Origin: Protea cynaroides
Taxonomy: Eukaryota; Streptophyta; Magnoliopsida; Proteales; Proteaceae
Length of the DNA stretch: 64,000 nt
Direction: 5' to 3'
Assembly: GCA_028583415.1 (NCBI GenBank)
Contig: CM053266.1
Location: 80,172,149-80,236,148, forward strand
Part shown: positions 1-11,254 of the stretch, in pieces
Position numbering within the stretch: the stretch's first letter is position 1
How the letters are laid out: every line of letters begins with the position of its first letter
Notes under the pieces: generated by a model
Databases searched by the model: none
What the model saw: only the letters and a program-made list of their open reading frames with translations
Told to the model about the DNA's origin: nothing
Position numbers and translations under genes: made by a program

Positions 1-493
1 TCGATTTCTACTATGGTTTTCAAAATCTCAAGGTTTTACTCCTTTCTAGCTTAGGGTTTCGTCTTTCCTTTGAGTGTTGAGTGCTCGATCGTCGCTGCAA
101 TTGTTTGTTGGTTCCTTCGCCATCTATGTCTTCCTTGTGATCGATTGTTCCAATTTTTTCTAGGTATGTCTACGAACTTTAAACCCTAACATTTTGAATA
201 ATCATCACCCCCTCTTTGTTTTCTCTTGTTTTCCTCTGTTGTGTTTCTTTTTGGTGAGTATGTTAAATGGGGATTATTCTGAGTTTTGCAGCATCTTCTG
301 CAGGTTCTGAGTTGCAAAAGATGCTGCAAAACTCAGAATATAATTTTCCATGTTTGTCTATAGTTGAATAGTTATTTTTAGAGTTTCATGGGAGTTACTT
401 GTACATTCAATTTCGATCTCAGATAGGATCTACCAAACCCTATATCTTTATGAAGGTTTTAATCCAAAAGGAGGTATAAACACCATAGCTTAT
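1..493. other. Flanking DNA left of the retrotransposon nest, no gene called
   Basis: AT-rich sequence with plant-like stretches (tagggtttcg, aaaccctaac) that are common in 5' UTRs and introns. A pyrimidine run ending in ctag before gtatgtc near 160-172 could be a splice site, but no reading frame of useful length follows. It resembles none of the retroelements further right, so it may be the native locus. The only clear structure is the hairpin at 275-340. Confidence 0.35.
275..340. repeat. Near-perfect 66-bp hairpin
   Basis: Bases 275-297 pair with 318-340 without a mismatch (23 bp). One mismatch then leads to another 4-5 pairs (299-303 with 312-316), leaving a loop of only a few bases. 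The 5' arm begins tattctgagttttgcagc. The outermost pair on each side is TA, so a TA target duplication cannot be excluded. It could be a tiny foldback transposon relic or a small-RNA precursor-like stem. Sequence alone cannot decide. Confidence 0.75.
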
Positions 494-663
494 AGAAAAA
501 GGCAAAAAAATCCTCTCCCGCCCACCTGCCGCCTGCCAAGGGTGGGATTTCAGCCGGCCCACCTCCCCATGTATTGGTAGGCAGGCTGACGACTGATCCC
601 CAGCCCTTGGATCAACGGCAGAAACCTCCTGCCGCGGGAGAGGATTTCTTTCCCAGAAAAAGG
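494..663. mobile_element. MITE of about 154 bp, Mutator- or hAT-like
   Basis: Terminal inverted repeats of about 21 bp at 501-521 and 634-654 (core aaatcctctcccgc) match except at two positions. They are flanked by the direct repeat agaaaaa (494-500 and 655-661), which can be read as 9 bp (agaaaaagg). A TSD of 7-9 bp suggests a Mutator- or hAT-type element. The interior is GC-rich and has no believable coding capacity. The short minus-strand frame across it is incidental. Confidence 0.6.
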
Positions 664-761
664 GCATTTCTTGTTTGGGATTGACATTGGCTATATTATA
701 TTAAATGTTGGAATTTTTTTTCTATTGCCATGTTATTACCATCTTCAATGGGGTCCGGATG
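664..761. other. Spacer between the MITE and element A
   Basis: About 100 bp of AT-rich sequence with no feature. Its last five bases, ggatg (757-761), should be the left target-site duplication of element A. The matching copy would lie beyond the right edge of the window. Confidence 0.4.
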
Positions 762-3662
762 TGATGAACTTGATATGACACTGAGAGAGGGGGGGTGAAT
801 CAGTGTCTGAAAATTCTCCTTAATTATTTACTGCTACCCAGAGCTGATGGAGACCTAACTTTTCACACACACATAAGCGCATGCAAATCTACCTCGCTAC
901 CACTCAGTGGCCAGGTCTACCAGATATGCACACCCATCCTGCAAATCATTTCATGCACTCCAAAATATATAGAAAAATAAAGACAGTCCACAACACAGGA
1001 TATACGTGGTTCACCAACATAGTGTGTGATGGCTAGTCCACGGAGTAATGCCCAACGGGCTCCGTATTTACTCAACACTCAACTTTTAGTCTTTTACAAG
1101 ACAAGGATACTAACCTTAGGTTTTCCTAAGGGTGTCAACGGGCCGGTCTGGGCCGATTTCGGTCCGAGCTGAACTGGTGTCGGGTTTTATAAGCTCAGCC
1201 CAAAATATGTCCATTAAGAGTTCGGACTGTGGTGGGCTGCGCTGGACACAATAACTAACGGACTGGTCCGGTGTCGGTTTGTTATCGGGATGGGTTTATT
1301 GAGGTGATTTCGGGTTGGTTCGGTCCGGATCGAGCTTATCGGACTTATCGGGCCCCTTTTATATATAAACTATATAGCCTATTTTATTATTTCTATCTAT
1401 AAAATTAACATTTCCTTCCATATGTATGTAATTTAATAAACTATAACAATTAACATAATCTTTTCAACTATAGATTCACATAATCTTCTAGATCATGAAA
1501 TGAACTCTAATAGTGTAACACAATCTATTAAAATTTAAAACCATTAAAATTAAGAAATTGGGCCCGAACAGACCTTACCGGTGTTTGGGTTGGATTTTAT
1601 CAGTTTGGGCTAATTCGGGCTTCTTAACGGACCGTTCCGATTTGATTTCAGTTTGGGCTGAAACGGTGTCGGGCTTTACAAGCTCATACCAAAACCTGTC
1701 CATTAAGGCTCGGTCTGGGTTGGGTTCGGGTTATATCGGGCTGGCTCGGTCCGTGCTATCGGACCGGGCCCAGTTTTGACACCCTTAGGTTTTTCCAGCA
1801 TGAAACTGAAAGGGCACACCAACGCCAAGATTCAGGCTTAACAGCCAGTGTCCAGCACCCACTAAACACACCATGCTTAACCCGCATCCACGGGAAGCAA
1901 TAACAATTTTTTTTAGGCTTATAAATTTGCCTTACAATTTTCCCCCACTAGTTAGGTATTCAACAATTTGTACATACGCTAGCATACAATAAATTGAAAG
2001 CATAAATAGATAGGGAATTGAAAAATCTCACAAACAATGCTTTCGAATGGCCAACAATCTCTCTGAAGCTTCACAGATACTTTCCAACAGCCTTCAATGA
2101 TGATAGAGATCAATTCATAGAGCACACATCATCCACAGGCTTCCAATCTCTTCCACACAACCCATAATCACTATGAATGTAAACATAAATGCTATACTGA
2201 CCTCTCATAGGGATTTAGCACTCCATTGATGCACAGAGAAGAAGTAGTTAGTGATTGATCACTCCCACAGGACACAAAACCCTAGAAAACTTTCTCTCTG
2301 CCTTCAAAATGTTCTTTTCAATTTTTCTCTTGGTCTTTTTGACTCCCAACGGCACCCAAAGTATAGAGCATCTAAAAATATGGAAACTGTAACTTGAACG
2401 GACCGATTTGGAGCTCGGATGAAGAAGTTATGGCGGTTTAAAGTTCCACCAATCAGAAAATTCGAAATAGAATCTTTTCAGAGGCATACCGTGCACCTAC
2501 GCTACACGGAATCGCTGCCCGCTCCTGCGCGTTGTCGAACGCTGATTGGGTGATGTGGAATCTCCTCTATCGGCCATTGGATAATCTTAAAAAGGCGGGA
2601 TTGAACATGCGCCATTGGATCTGGATAAATCGCGTCAAGCGCGATCGGAGTTGCACGCGGCCACAAGATCAGAATCTGTCTATCGCTACACCGTATGCGC
2701 GCACCATCGAATCATGATCCTTTCTTCATGCGATGCGGAGCACCATATTAAATTGCCACCAGCCAATGAGATTGCATGCGATGGCATATAGATGCTGCCG
2801 CCGCACTACACTCGAGCCCGCCTCAATCTGGTCCATCAGATTCGAATTTGAGCTCTGACGCTTCATCTTGGCCGCCGATCTCGCATCTACACTTTTGTTA
2901 CTTGTCGAAACTGCCCCTGTATCATATATACTCACCGAGAGCTCCTAGTTTTGCCATTTTTTGACCGTTTCGACGATAATTGCGATATCTCCCTCATCCG
3001 AAGTCGGAATTGAGCAATTCAAGTTGCGTTGGAAAGCTAACTCGACGCTCTACATTTTTCCAATGCCGGATTTCCATGAACCTGCTGCAGGACCCACCAA
3101 AAATAGGCCCAAAGTTAAAACTCTGTCAAACCTTGGAATTTAAACCTGAAACTTTGTGTGCATGCATGCCAAGTGCCGTGGGCTGTCTTGTTGGCATATC
3201 ACCTTGCCACCACACCCATGGGTCCCACTCATATTTTTCTCTCTCCTCTTTCTCTCTCCAATTTCTCTCTTTACAGTCTCTCTCTTCAATCTCTCTTTAA
3301 TTTCTCATGCCTCAACACAAGAAACACTGCAACACTACTAGAAACTCTGTCACACCATCAGTATTACTGTCACATCATCAGTTTCTGTGCCACATCACCA
3401 GTGGGATCTACAAACACTCTCTCTCATCAAACTTGATGTAGAATACCATTTAACTCGCTGCAAGCCATCTGAGACACACTATAAGAGATGTAGAACACTG
3501 TAAAATCCAACTACGAGGTTACTCGAGGTTGCTCCAGTTTTGCCACTGCACTGACACTCTTTCTCCTACACTAACACTCTCTCTCCTCATATCTCTAACT
3601 GTATGCTCACAAACACTGTCACATCAGCCAAGTTGCTAACAATGACAACACAAAGTCCAACA
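762..3662 (-). repeat. 3' LTR of element A
   Basis: The LTR runs from tgatgaac (762) to ca (3662), so it reads TG...CA on the minus strand. It is about 2.2 kb long once the MITE at 1127-1787 is removed. Bases 762-2332 match the two pieces of the right LTR (8623-9075 and 28542-28996), which supports an LTR pair. The part from 2333 to 3662 has no second copy in the window, as expected if element D split the other LTR. It contains no convincing gene. The short frames seen here are incidental. Confidence 0.8.
1127..1787. mobile_element. hAT-like MITE in the LTR of element A
   Basis: A 661-bp element with terminal inverted repeats taagggtgtcaa / ttgacaccctta. It is flanked by ggttttcc (1119-1126) and ggtttttcc (1788-1796), an 8-bp hAT-type target duplication with one extra t on the right. 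The sister LTR at 8970-8990 reads straight through the site (aggttttcccagca), an empty allele that confirms the insertion. Both ends are rich in gggcc/cggtcc-type sequence, as in known non-autonomous hAT elements of plants. It has no transposase. Confidence 0.85.
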
Positions 3663-4049
3663 ATCTCCCCCTTTGAAATTATTGGCAACTCATTTTGCAC
3701 ATTCAATCTTTCTCCCCCTTTGACAACAAATACAAAGGGGCATGCCACATAGGAGTGCCCACCGCATCTTTCCAATCCTATGGGCCCAAAAAATAAACAT
3801 ACCATCATATAAAAACATCACATGACTCCCCCTGAGTCCAACATAAGGAGAATAAGGATAACAAGTATAAGCATGCACCACTCAACATATAACTACCATA
3901 GGACTCCCCTGAGTCTATCATTGGGAGCAAAAGGATATAACAAATACACACTGCTCCCCCTTACGCCAAGCACCTCACTGCTTGGTGAGCATGGTCATGC
4001 ATGAATCTTCGACACTCTCTGTCAGAGTGTATAAATTCTTTGAGGTTCT
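3663..4049 (-). other. Non-coding tail of element A with five polypurine tracts
   Basis: Between the protease remnant and the 3' LTR, the minus strand carries repeated gggggag-type purine tracts (plus-strand ctccccc) at about 3665, 3712, 3826 and 3954, with a shorter one at 3904. The one at 3665-3674 abuts the LTR and is the likely plus-strand primer. Multiplied polypurine tracts here are a described hallmark of plant Sireviruses. The protease remnant runs straight into this tail, so the whole of INT-RT-RNase H is missing. Confidence 0.75.
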
Positions 4050-6478
4050 CTATCCTGAAGTCACAATCTTGTCACTATCAACTCTTTTGATCTCACATCC
4101 CTGTTTGTTGAAGATCACTTCATGCCCTTTGTCACAAATCTGATTGATGCTGAGAACGTTGTGCTTGAGTCCTGACACATAAAACATATCATGGAGTTTC
4201 ACCTTTCCATTGTTGATGCTAATAGAACCCTTTCCTGTTACTTTGGTCCCTTCATTGTTTCCAAACTTCACTGTACCTCCCTCATACTGTTGAAGCTCCT
4301 AAAACATTTTCTTGTCACCTGTCATGTGCATCCACTATCAAGTATCCAAGGAAACGGCTTGTTTTGTGTCTTGAACGTTGTCTTGAAGCATACAACACCA
4401 TCACTTTTTCCTTCTATAAAATCTACAATGATTTTCTTTTTCCATAATTTTTTAACAACTGGTGGAGTTTTTTTGTTCATACTGTGCTTAGTTTTTCTTT
4501 GGCCATTCTCTCTTTGTTGTGTCACTTTTTGTCGATGTGGCTTCAATGGAAAAATTATTCTGCATTCTCTTGCAATATGCCCATAGTTATGACAATTGTA
4601 GCACTCAATAAAATTTTCTTCAAGGGAAGTAAATTGATTTTTACTTTCAAATCTGACTTATTTCTTATTGAATTTGCAGGTGGCTATCTTGTGTCCATAG
4701 TCATTGCATTTATAACAATATCTCTAAAAATAAGGTCTTGACCTACAAGTTGCCATGTACCTCATCTGTCTCTGTGGTGCATTGGGATAATTTCTTTCAT
4801 AGAAGTTACTCTGCTTCACTCTCTTAACTTGTCTTGCATTAGTAGTCTGTGGAATAGGAACATGATTTTCTTCTTGAACATAAACCATAGGAGCTTTTCC
4901 CTTTCCACTCTCTTTCACAAAAGAGATGGGACCTTTCTTCTTTGAGTTGGCATTATTAGAAGTCTCTTCCTTATCAAAACTAAGACCAAATTTAACATTG
5001 GAGGGTCTTTGAGAATTTATAATGCCATCTAGCTTGCTGTTACTAGGGTGCACTGGAGTGTTACTTGGCTCATCAGGTTGAGTTAATTTTTATCGTCTCT
5101 CAAGCTCTTGTTCTTCAAACTCAATCACTTTTGCCTTCAGAATTGCAAACTCCTTCTCGTACTCTTCACATTGATTAATCACAGTAGATTGTTCTTCTAG
5201 TTGAGCTCTCAAACCTGCATTCTCAGTCATTAATTTGGAATGGTCTGTAGATACCTGTTCAAGCTGAGTCTTGAGACTGTCAATAATTTTCTTGGACTCT
5301 ACATCTTGAACTCTCAAGTCTTGAATCAACTGTTTCTACTTTTTAAGTTCTCTTAAGACAAACTTGTTATTCTTCCGTTCCTTGTTAAGTTCCTTCATAG
5401 CTGCTTGAAACTCTGCTTCAAAATTTATTTAACCTTCTTCGTCACTGCTTGAGCTTGATTTTTCATTTTTGTTTTCTTTTCGTTCTTCAAGGAAAACCAT
5501 GAACAAAGCCTCACTAGGCTCACCCTCTGAAACATCATCTAAGTCATCATCTGAAGTGTCACTATTCCTCTTGAAAATAAAGCTTTTCCTTTTAAGCTTG
5601 TTCTTCTTGAAGCTCTTGGCCTTGTAACTGTCATTGCTGTCATCTTCATTATCACTATTAAATTTATTCCTCTTTGGACATTTTACAGCAAAGTGTCCAA
5701 CCTTACCACAATTGAAGCACTTGAATGAGACTTTGTTCTTATACCTTCCTGTACCCTTCTTCAATTTTCTAGTAAAGTGAGTTGTGGCTTCATCTTCACT
5801 TTCTTCTTCATATGGATTTTTAGAAATTTTCATCTTCTTCATGGCTTTGAAGGCAACTTGCTTATCAACAGAGGTTTCTGGATCTATTCTCATCTCAAAA
5901 GCTGTTAAGGCTCCATGAATCTCATCAATAGTCACCTATTCTAAATCCTTGGTCTCTTCAAGAGCTGATACTTTTGACTCAAATTTAGGAGTAAAAGACC
6001 TTAAGATATTTTGACAAACAATATAACCTTTTAGGTCCTCACCAAGTCCTCTAATGGAATTAACCACTTCATTAACCCTGTTCATGTACTGGTCAATGGT
6101 CTCATCTTCATACATCTTCATATTCTCAAACTGACCTCTGAAAATTTGTAGCTTGACTGTCTTGATCTTCTTATCTCCTTCATATATGTTGATCAGTTTA
6201 TCCCAAACTTCATTTGCTGTCTTGCAGTCCATGACTTTAGCCAGTTCACTGTTTGTCAGTCCCCCTTGAATAGCATTAAGAGCCTTTTTATTGTTTTCAA
6301 AAATTTTCTTGTCTACTGCAGTGGGAGCATTCGTATCATGAGGAGTGTAGCCATTCTCAATAGAAGCCCATACATCAAACCCAAGAGACTCAATATAGAT
6401 CTCTATTTTTCTATTCCAAAATACAAATTCTACCCTATCAAACAATGGGGGCCTGTTAAAACCTTCTCCTGGTGCCAT
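4050..6478 (-). pseudogene. gag: gag-protease pseudogene of copia element A
   Basis: Reads from ATG at 6478 (starting MAPGEGFNRPPLFDR). First comes a copia-type capsid region of about 180 residues. A lysine- and serine-rich linker follows, with the CCHC knuckle CFNCGKVGHFAVKC (about 5672-5715). Next is a coiled-coil stretch (about 5095-5400), and then two more knuckles near 4680-4720 and 4565-4605. The protease signature ILDSGCT lies at about 4330. One frame holds for more than 2.1 kb, broken only by stops at 5936-5938, 5429-5431, 5336-5338, 5090-5092, 4724-4726 and 4658-4660. A small deletion then shifts the frame within the protease at about 4325. A last 70 residues of protease-like sequence end at a stop at 4050. 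The product would have formed the particle. It is not functional as it stands. Confidence 0.85.
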
Positions 6479-6529
6479 ATCTTTATTCTGATCTTCTTAG
6501 TTGCTGATTAAGCAGTCACTGAGCCTGGT
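6479..6529 (-). other. Leader of element A, left piece
   Basis: Short 5' leader between the gag start and the nested solo LTR. It ends with ctggt (6525-6529), the target duplication of that LTR. Confidence 0.6.
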
Positions 6530-8603
6530 TGTCACACCCCGATTCCGCACACTTCAGAATGGTGTGATGAACAGCCAAATAATCAACGGTTCAACCAGGA
6601 TCTCTTATAGGCTATCCCCGCGTTATCCAAACTTAACACGCATCCACAATCATAATCAGAGTAATACACAATAGCGGAAAATTTATAAATAGTATGAACT
6701 GAGAACTAAGTTGATATCCATAAATAATAGCAAATTATTCTGTGATTAACCGAGACATAAATATTTAAATACCAAATACATGTCTTATAAATCCAATAAA
6801 GAAAACTATAAAAAATTATCTAATCGAATACACACGAGTTGCACTCGCAAGAGGAGTCGTGTGTATCATCTTCAGCTCACTTCCATAGCCGCCGGTCCAT
6901 ACGACGAGGTTCATATAATCTTCAACAAGATATCCCGATCATCAACTAAAATATTTGACGTCGAGGGTGAGCACACAACACGGCTCAGTGAGTAGCCAAA
7001 ACAATGCAACATTACATATGCATCCAAAAGTCAATTCATATCTTTGGTCTTGGTTTATAGTTTGCAATGTGCAATAGAAAGGTTGGGTGATCAAAGGTTA
7101 ACGTTTATTGATACCGCCTCTATACACAGGGTGTGGAAGCCCGCCCGAAGGTTAACGTTTATCGTCGTCCCCATCTACCCTACCATAACATTATACAACA
7201 AAGGTTAACGTTTATTGCTATATAATGCTATACCAACACGTAAGCCCCCGTTAGCGGGGCTTGCAAACCGGGCTCGTTGCTAACCAATCCTAATGCCAAA
7301 CAAGGTATCCAAGGCCTCACCCCAAGATCCCTCGGAACATCCATAGAGATAGAGCTAAGGCCCCCGGTAGATCGAGACTACAAGGACCGAGACCACCTCC
7401 CCGATACTCTACGACATAATAGTTCCGCTAAGGTAATGGCGTACGATGTCAATGCACAAGACTTGAGTTAGAGATAGAGCTAAAGTCCTTGAGACCCGCC
7501 AAAGGTTAACGTTTATTGACGTTCTCATCACACCTCCCGATACTCTCTCGCATCAAGCACACCAACCACACACATACAAGCACATGCCTATTCCTATCAT
7601 CATCATCATCATCATGTTATAAACAAGAAAGTAAATATGCATGAACAAGTAATAGAAATATTGGATGGCATCCGATGCACATTACAATCATATTCGCATA
7701 GAATTAAACATGGCATAGGACTCAAGAAAAGAAAAACAGTTTATTATTAACCAATTTAGTTTGGGGTTAAGGTTCCTCACCTTAGCTTGCTAATAGATAT
7801 TTTCCAAGCTTTCGATTCACTGTTATAACGGTATTATATTGCTAGCAAACCTAACAAAGTCGATAGAATTTAATTAGAATTAATTCGAATTTAAAAACTA
7901 TGGCTTGCTTCCTACATTCACTCAACATTCATTCCATGGTCTAGAACCATATATGATTCATCTAGATAGCTCGTGCATCCTCCCATGGTTTTCCATGAAA
8001 ACCTAACCATGGATGGTGGTTTGGGTTTCTTCAAATCCTACACTCAATCATATCTAACCTAAGGTCCTGTAGAAACTCATGGAATTAGTATCCATACCCG
8101 AGAAGATTACTTTCCTCCGCAATTTCTTCTCCTTTTTTTGCTAAGCCTTCTTCCTAGCCTCCTTTCTTCCTCTTTTCCTTCTTCTCTCTTTCTCTCAATT
8201 CAATTAGGGTTGTGAAAGGAGTGAATGTGGCTTAGGGACGTCCTTTAAATAGACTAGGAATGTCCTATAATAATCCCATTGAGATTTGGAAAGAATCCCA
8301 ACCGAAAATTAGGAAATTTCCTAATTTCGTCGTCGGCCGAGGGTCGATGGGAGGGTCGATGATCCCGTCGACCCTAGGGTCTTAAGTCGTCCGACCCTCC
8401 CTCAAAACCGAGGGTCGATCTTTCGGTTTGGGAGGTCCGACCCTTAGCCGGGTGTTCGACCCTCCCTAGAATTAAGTGTTTTTGGGTTGATTTCATACCT
8501 GGGATCTCGATCTCCTTCATGCCCTTGGTCCATTTGGCTCGACCATGATGGGTAAACCTGGTTCAAGGTGGTAAGACCGGGTTAGATTGACACGGGTCTT
8601 ACA
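6530..8603 (-). repeat. Solo LTR 1 (Tekay-type chromovirus), minus orientation
   Basis: A 2,074-bp LTR from tgtcacacccc to gggtcttaca, flanked on both sides by ctggt (6525-6529 and 8604-8608). It has no primer site, polypurine tract or coding region, so it is a solo LTR left by unequal recombination. It belongs to the same family as the LTRs of elements C, F and G. It contains the agagatagagctaa repeat (near 7345 and 7470) and a cluster of gagggtcgat / tcgaccct motifs at 8339-8467. It sits between the gag start and primer site of element A. Confidence 0.9.
8339..8467. promoter_or_regulatory. GTCGACC motif cluster in solo LTR 1
   Basis: At least six occurrences, in both orientations, of agggtcga or its complement in about 130 bp, including cccgtcgaccct. 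A weak TATA-like run (tttaaatag) lies near 8250, so on the LTR's own strand the cluster is upstream of the promoter. This is the same relative place as the upstream cluster in the other family members. A regulatory role is inference. Confidence 0.5.
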
Positions 8604-8608
8604 CTGGT

Positions 8609-8620
8609 GCTCTGATACCA
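8609..8620 (-). other. Primer-binding site of element A
   Basis: The minus strand reads tggtatcagagc, complementary to the 3' end of initiator Met-tRNA. It sits two bases from the LTR that begins at 8623. This fixes the orientation of element A and the inner edge of its 5' LTR. Confidence 0.9.
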
Positions 8621-8622
8621 AT

Positions 8623-9075
8623 TGATGAACTTGATATGACACTGAGAGGGGGGGTAAATCAGTGTCTAAAAATTCTCTTTAATTATTTACGGCTACCCAG
8701 AGCTGATGGAGACCTAACTTTTTACACACACATAAGCGCATGCAAATCTACCTCGCTACCACTCAGTGGCCAGGTCTACCAGATTTTCACACCCATCCTG
8801 TAAGCCATTTCACGCACTCCAAAAAAAAAAAAAAAATAAAGACAGTCCACAACACAGGATATACGTGGTTCACCAACACAGTGTGTGATGGCTAGTCCAC
8901 AGAGTAATGCCCAACGGGCTCCGTATTTACTCAACACTCAACTTTTAGTCTTTTACAAGATAAGGATACTAACTCTAGGTTTTCCCAGCATAAAACTGAG
9001 AGGGCGTACCAACGCCAAGATTCAGGCTTAACAGCCAGTGTCCAGCACCCACTAAACACACCACGCTTAACCCAC
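8623..9075 (-). repeat. 5' LTR of element A, first piece
   Basis: Matches the left LTR from 762 onward, without the hAT MITE. It carries an A-run at about 8820-8836 not present in the left copy. It is cut after cccac (9071-9075) by the insertion of element B and continues at 28542. Confidence 0.85.
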
Positions 9076-10394
9076 TGTAAGCACCCCATTTTTGCCACCT
9101 TCGACATAAGTGAATCAATATGGCAGGTTTTCTGACCTTTAACCGAAAGATTTGTGATTTTCCATTGATCCCCACAACAGGGTCATGGGCTATTATCTTC
9201 ATGGATGCATAGGTCATAGAATTATCTTCAAAATGAGACCAGAATTACTCAATTCTGATATCAAATGAAGAAGATATGACCATTTTAGTTGGATGATACA
9301 TATAAGGGAGGTCTGAAATTATTATAAATAATAATAATCCCAGGGGCCTTCATGCAAATTATCCTAAGTCGGATTGTTTGAATTTCAAATCATCATATCT
9401 TGATCATCCGACATCGGATTCAGATGATTCCAAGACCATTATTCTTCATTCATGATGTTCTACAAAGTGGACGTAAAAAATTCCGGGTAGAAGTCACCAG
9501 TGGGTCCCATGCAAGCTTGCATGCAAAGTTATCGTTAGAACTTCAAAGCTTCATATCTTTTCCGTTCTACATTGGATTCAGACGATTCCAAGGCCATTGT
9601 TCTTCATTTGTGATGACCTACAAAGTGAACGTGGAAAATCTCGGGTAGAAGTCTCTGGAGGGTCCCATGCAAAATTACATATGGAAATGGTCATTTAATA
9701 TTCAAAAATTCATATTTTGATCATCCCATATCTAAACCAATTGATTTCAGTCTCATTATGTTCCATTTTTAGTGCTCTACAAAGTTGACGTAAAATATTT
9801 CCGATAGAAGCCTCCGAAGGATCTCATGCAGATGGTCAGCCAAATTATCGATAATTGGCCTACTTAATTAAACTTCAAAAATTCATAGGTTGGCCATTTT
9901 ATTTCCAAACGAGTTGATTCAAGCTCCAGTATTCCTCATTTTTAATGTTCTACAAAGTGAACACAGAAAATGTGGAGTAAAGGCTATCGGAAAATTTCGT
10001 ACGGAATGACAGCGGAAGTGGCCCATGAAATGATAGAGAGAGAAAACCCAGTTAATTTCAGTCAATCCAGTCAACTCAGCTCAACCCAAGCTAGTCTTGG
10101 CCCAACCCAGTCAATCCTTGTCAATCCAAATCGATTCATGTTGGCTCTTATGCATGTATTTCTTTTATATATTATTTATATGTTTATATAATATATAATA
10201 TATTATAATATATAGTATAATATATACATATGTCTTATATGTATATTATATTATATATATTATATATATTAATATATTAATATATTAATATATTATATAT
10301 TTATATGTTTTATATAAAAAGGAAATAGGATCTGAATAAAATCTAAAAGGGAAGGATGAGAGAGAGGAGAAAGCGGAGACATAAAAGGAGAAGG

Positions 10395-11110
10395 GGATTA
10401 GGGTTTCTAAGGGAATCCAAAAAAATTTTGTTGGAGAAAAAAAAAGGGAAAGAAGAAAGAGGGAAAACGTGAGCCTTCCTAAGGGAATCCAAAAGATTTG
10501 TTGGAGAAAAAAAAGGAAAGAAGAAAGAGGAAAAAGGTGAACTTTTCTAAGGGAATCCAAAAGATTTTGTTGAAAAAAAAAAAGGAAAGAAGAAAGAGGA
10601 AAAATGTGAGCTTTTCTAAGGGAATCCAAAAGATTTTGTTGGAAAAAAAAGGGGAAAGAAGAAAGAGGAAAAACGTGAGCTTTTCTAAGGGAATCCAAAA
10701 GATTTTTGTTGGAGAAAATAAAAGGAAGAAAATAAAGAAGATCAGGAAGAGAGAGAGGAGATCCGAAAAATCAGAGGGAGAGAGAGAGATAGAGAAGATT
10801 TGAGAGAAGGGGGAGGGAAGATCTGAAAAAAATAATAAAAAAGGAAGAAAAGAAAGAAGATAAAGAGGAGAGATCGGGAAGTGGGAAACGATCCCTAAAA
10901 AAAAAAAAGGAAGAAAAGAAAGAAGATAAAGAGGAGAGATCGGGAAGTGGGAGAGAGATCCGAAAAAAATCAGAGGAAGGAAAGGGGGAAGACCGAGAAG
11001 AAGTGAGGGAGAGGAGAAAAAAAAGAAAAGAAAAGAAAAGAGAAGAGGACGAGAGGAAAAACGAGAGAACAAAGAGAGATTGAGACAGTTGGAAGAAAAG
11101 ACTCAGACCA
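10395..11110 (+). repeat. Purine-rich tandem array in the LTR of B
   Basis: About five copies of a unit of about 70 bp, each beginning ctaagggaatccaaaaga and followed by ggaaagaagaaagagg, then a longer purine-only stretch of gga and gaa repeats. The copy in the 3' LTR (25075-25690) has fewer units. It lies just after the AT-rich TATA-like zone, so it would fall in the 5' end of a transcript. Long frames across it are low-complexity artefacts. Confidence 0.7.
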
Positions 11111-11254
11111 AAGAGTGGAAGGAGGAAAAATCCTCTCCAACTCAGGTAAGTCTTCTACTCTGTCTCCTTACTTGATTTTATTTCATGCACCCGATAACCA
11201 TCTCAATCCTCCACTACCATCAGAATTCCTGCAGCCACCCAACCTTGCAACCTA

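Noticed and set aside
2532..2964. Small overlapping frames in the LTR of A
   Set aside because: No domain, no second LTR copy to test, and length within chance for this composition.
10479..11072. Long minus-strand frame of about 197 codons rich in F, S, L
   Set aside because: It lies across the purine tract. Low-complexity DNA stays open by composition, and the reading has no domain.
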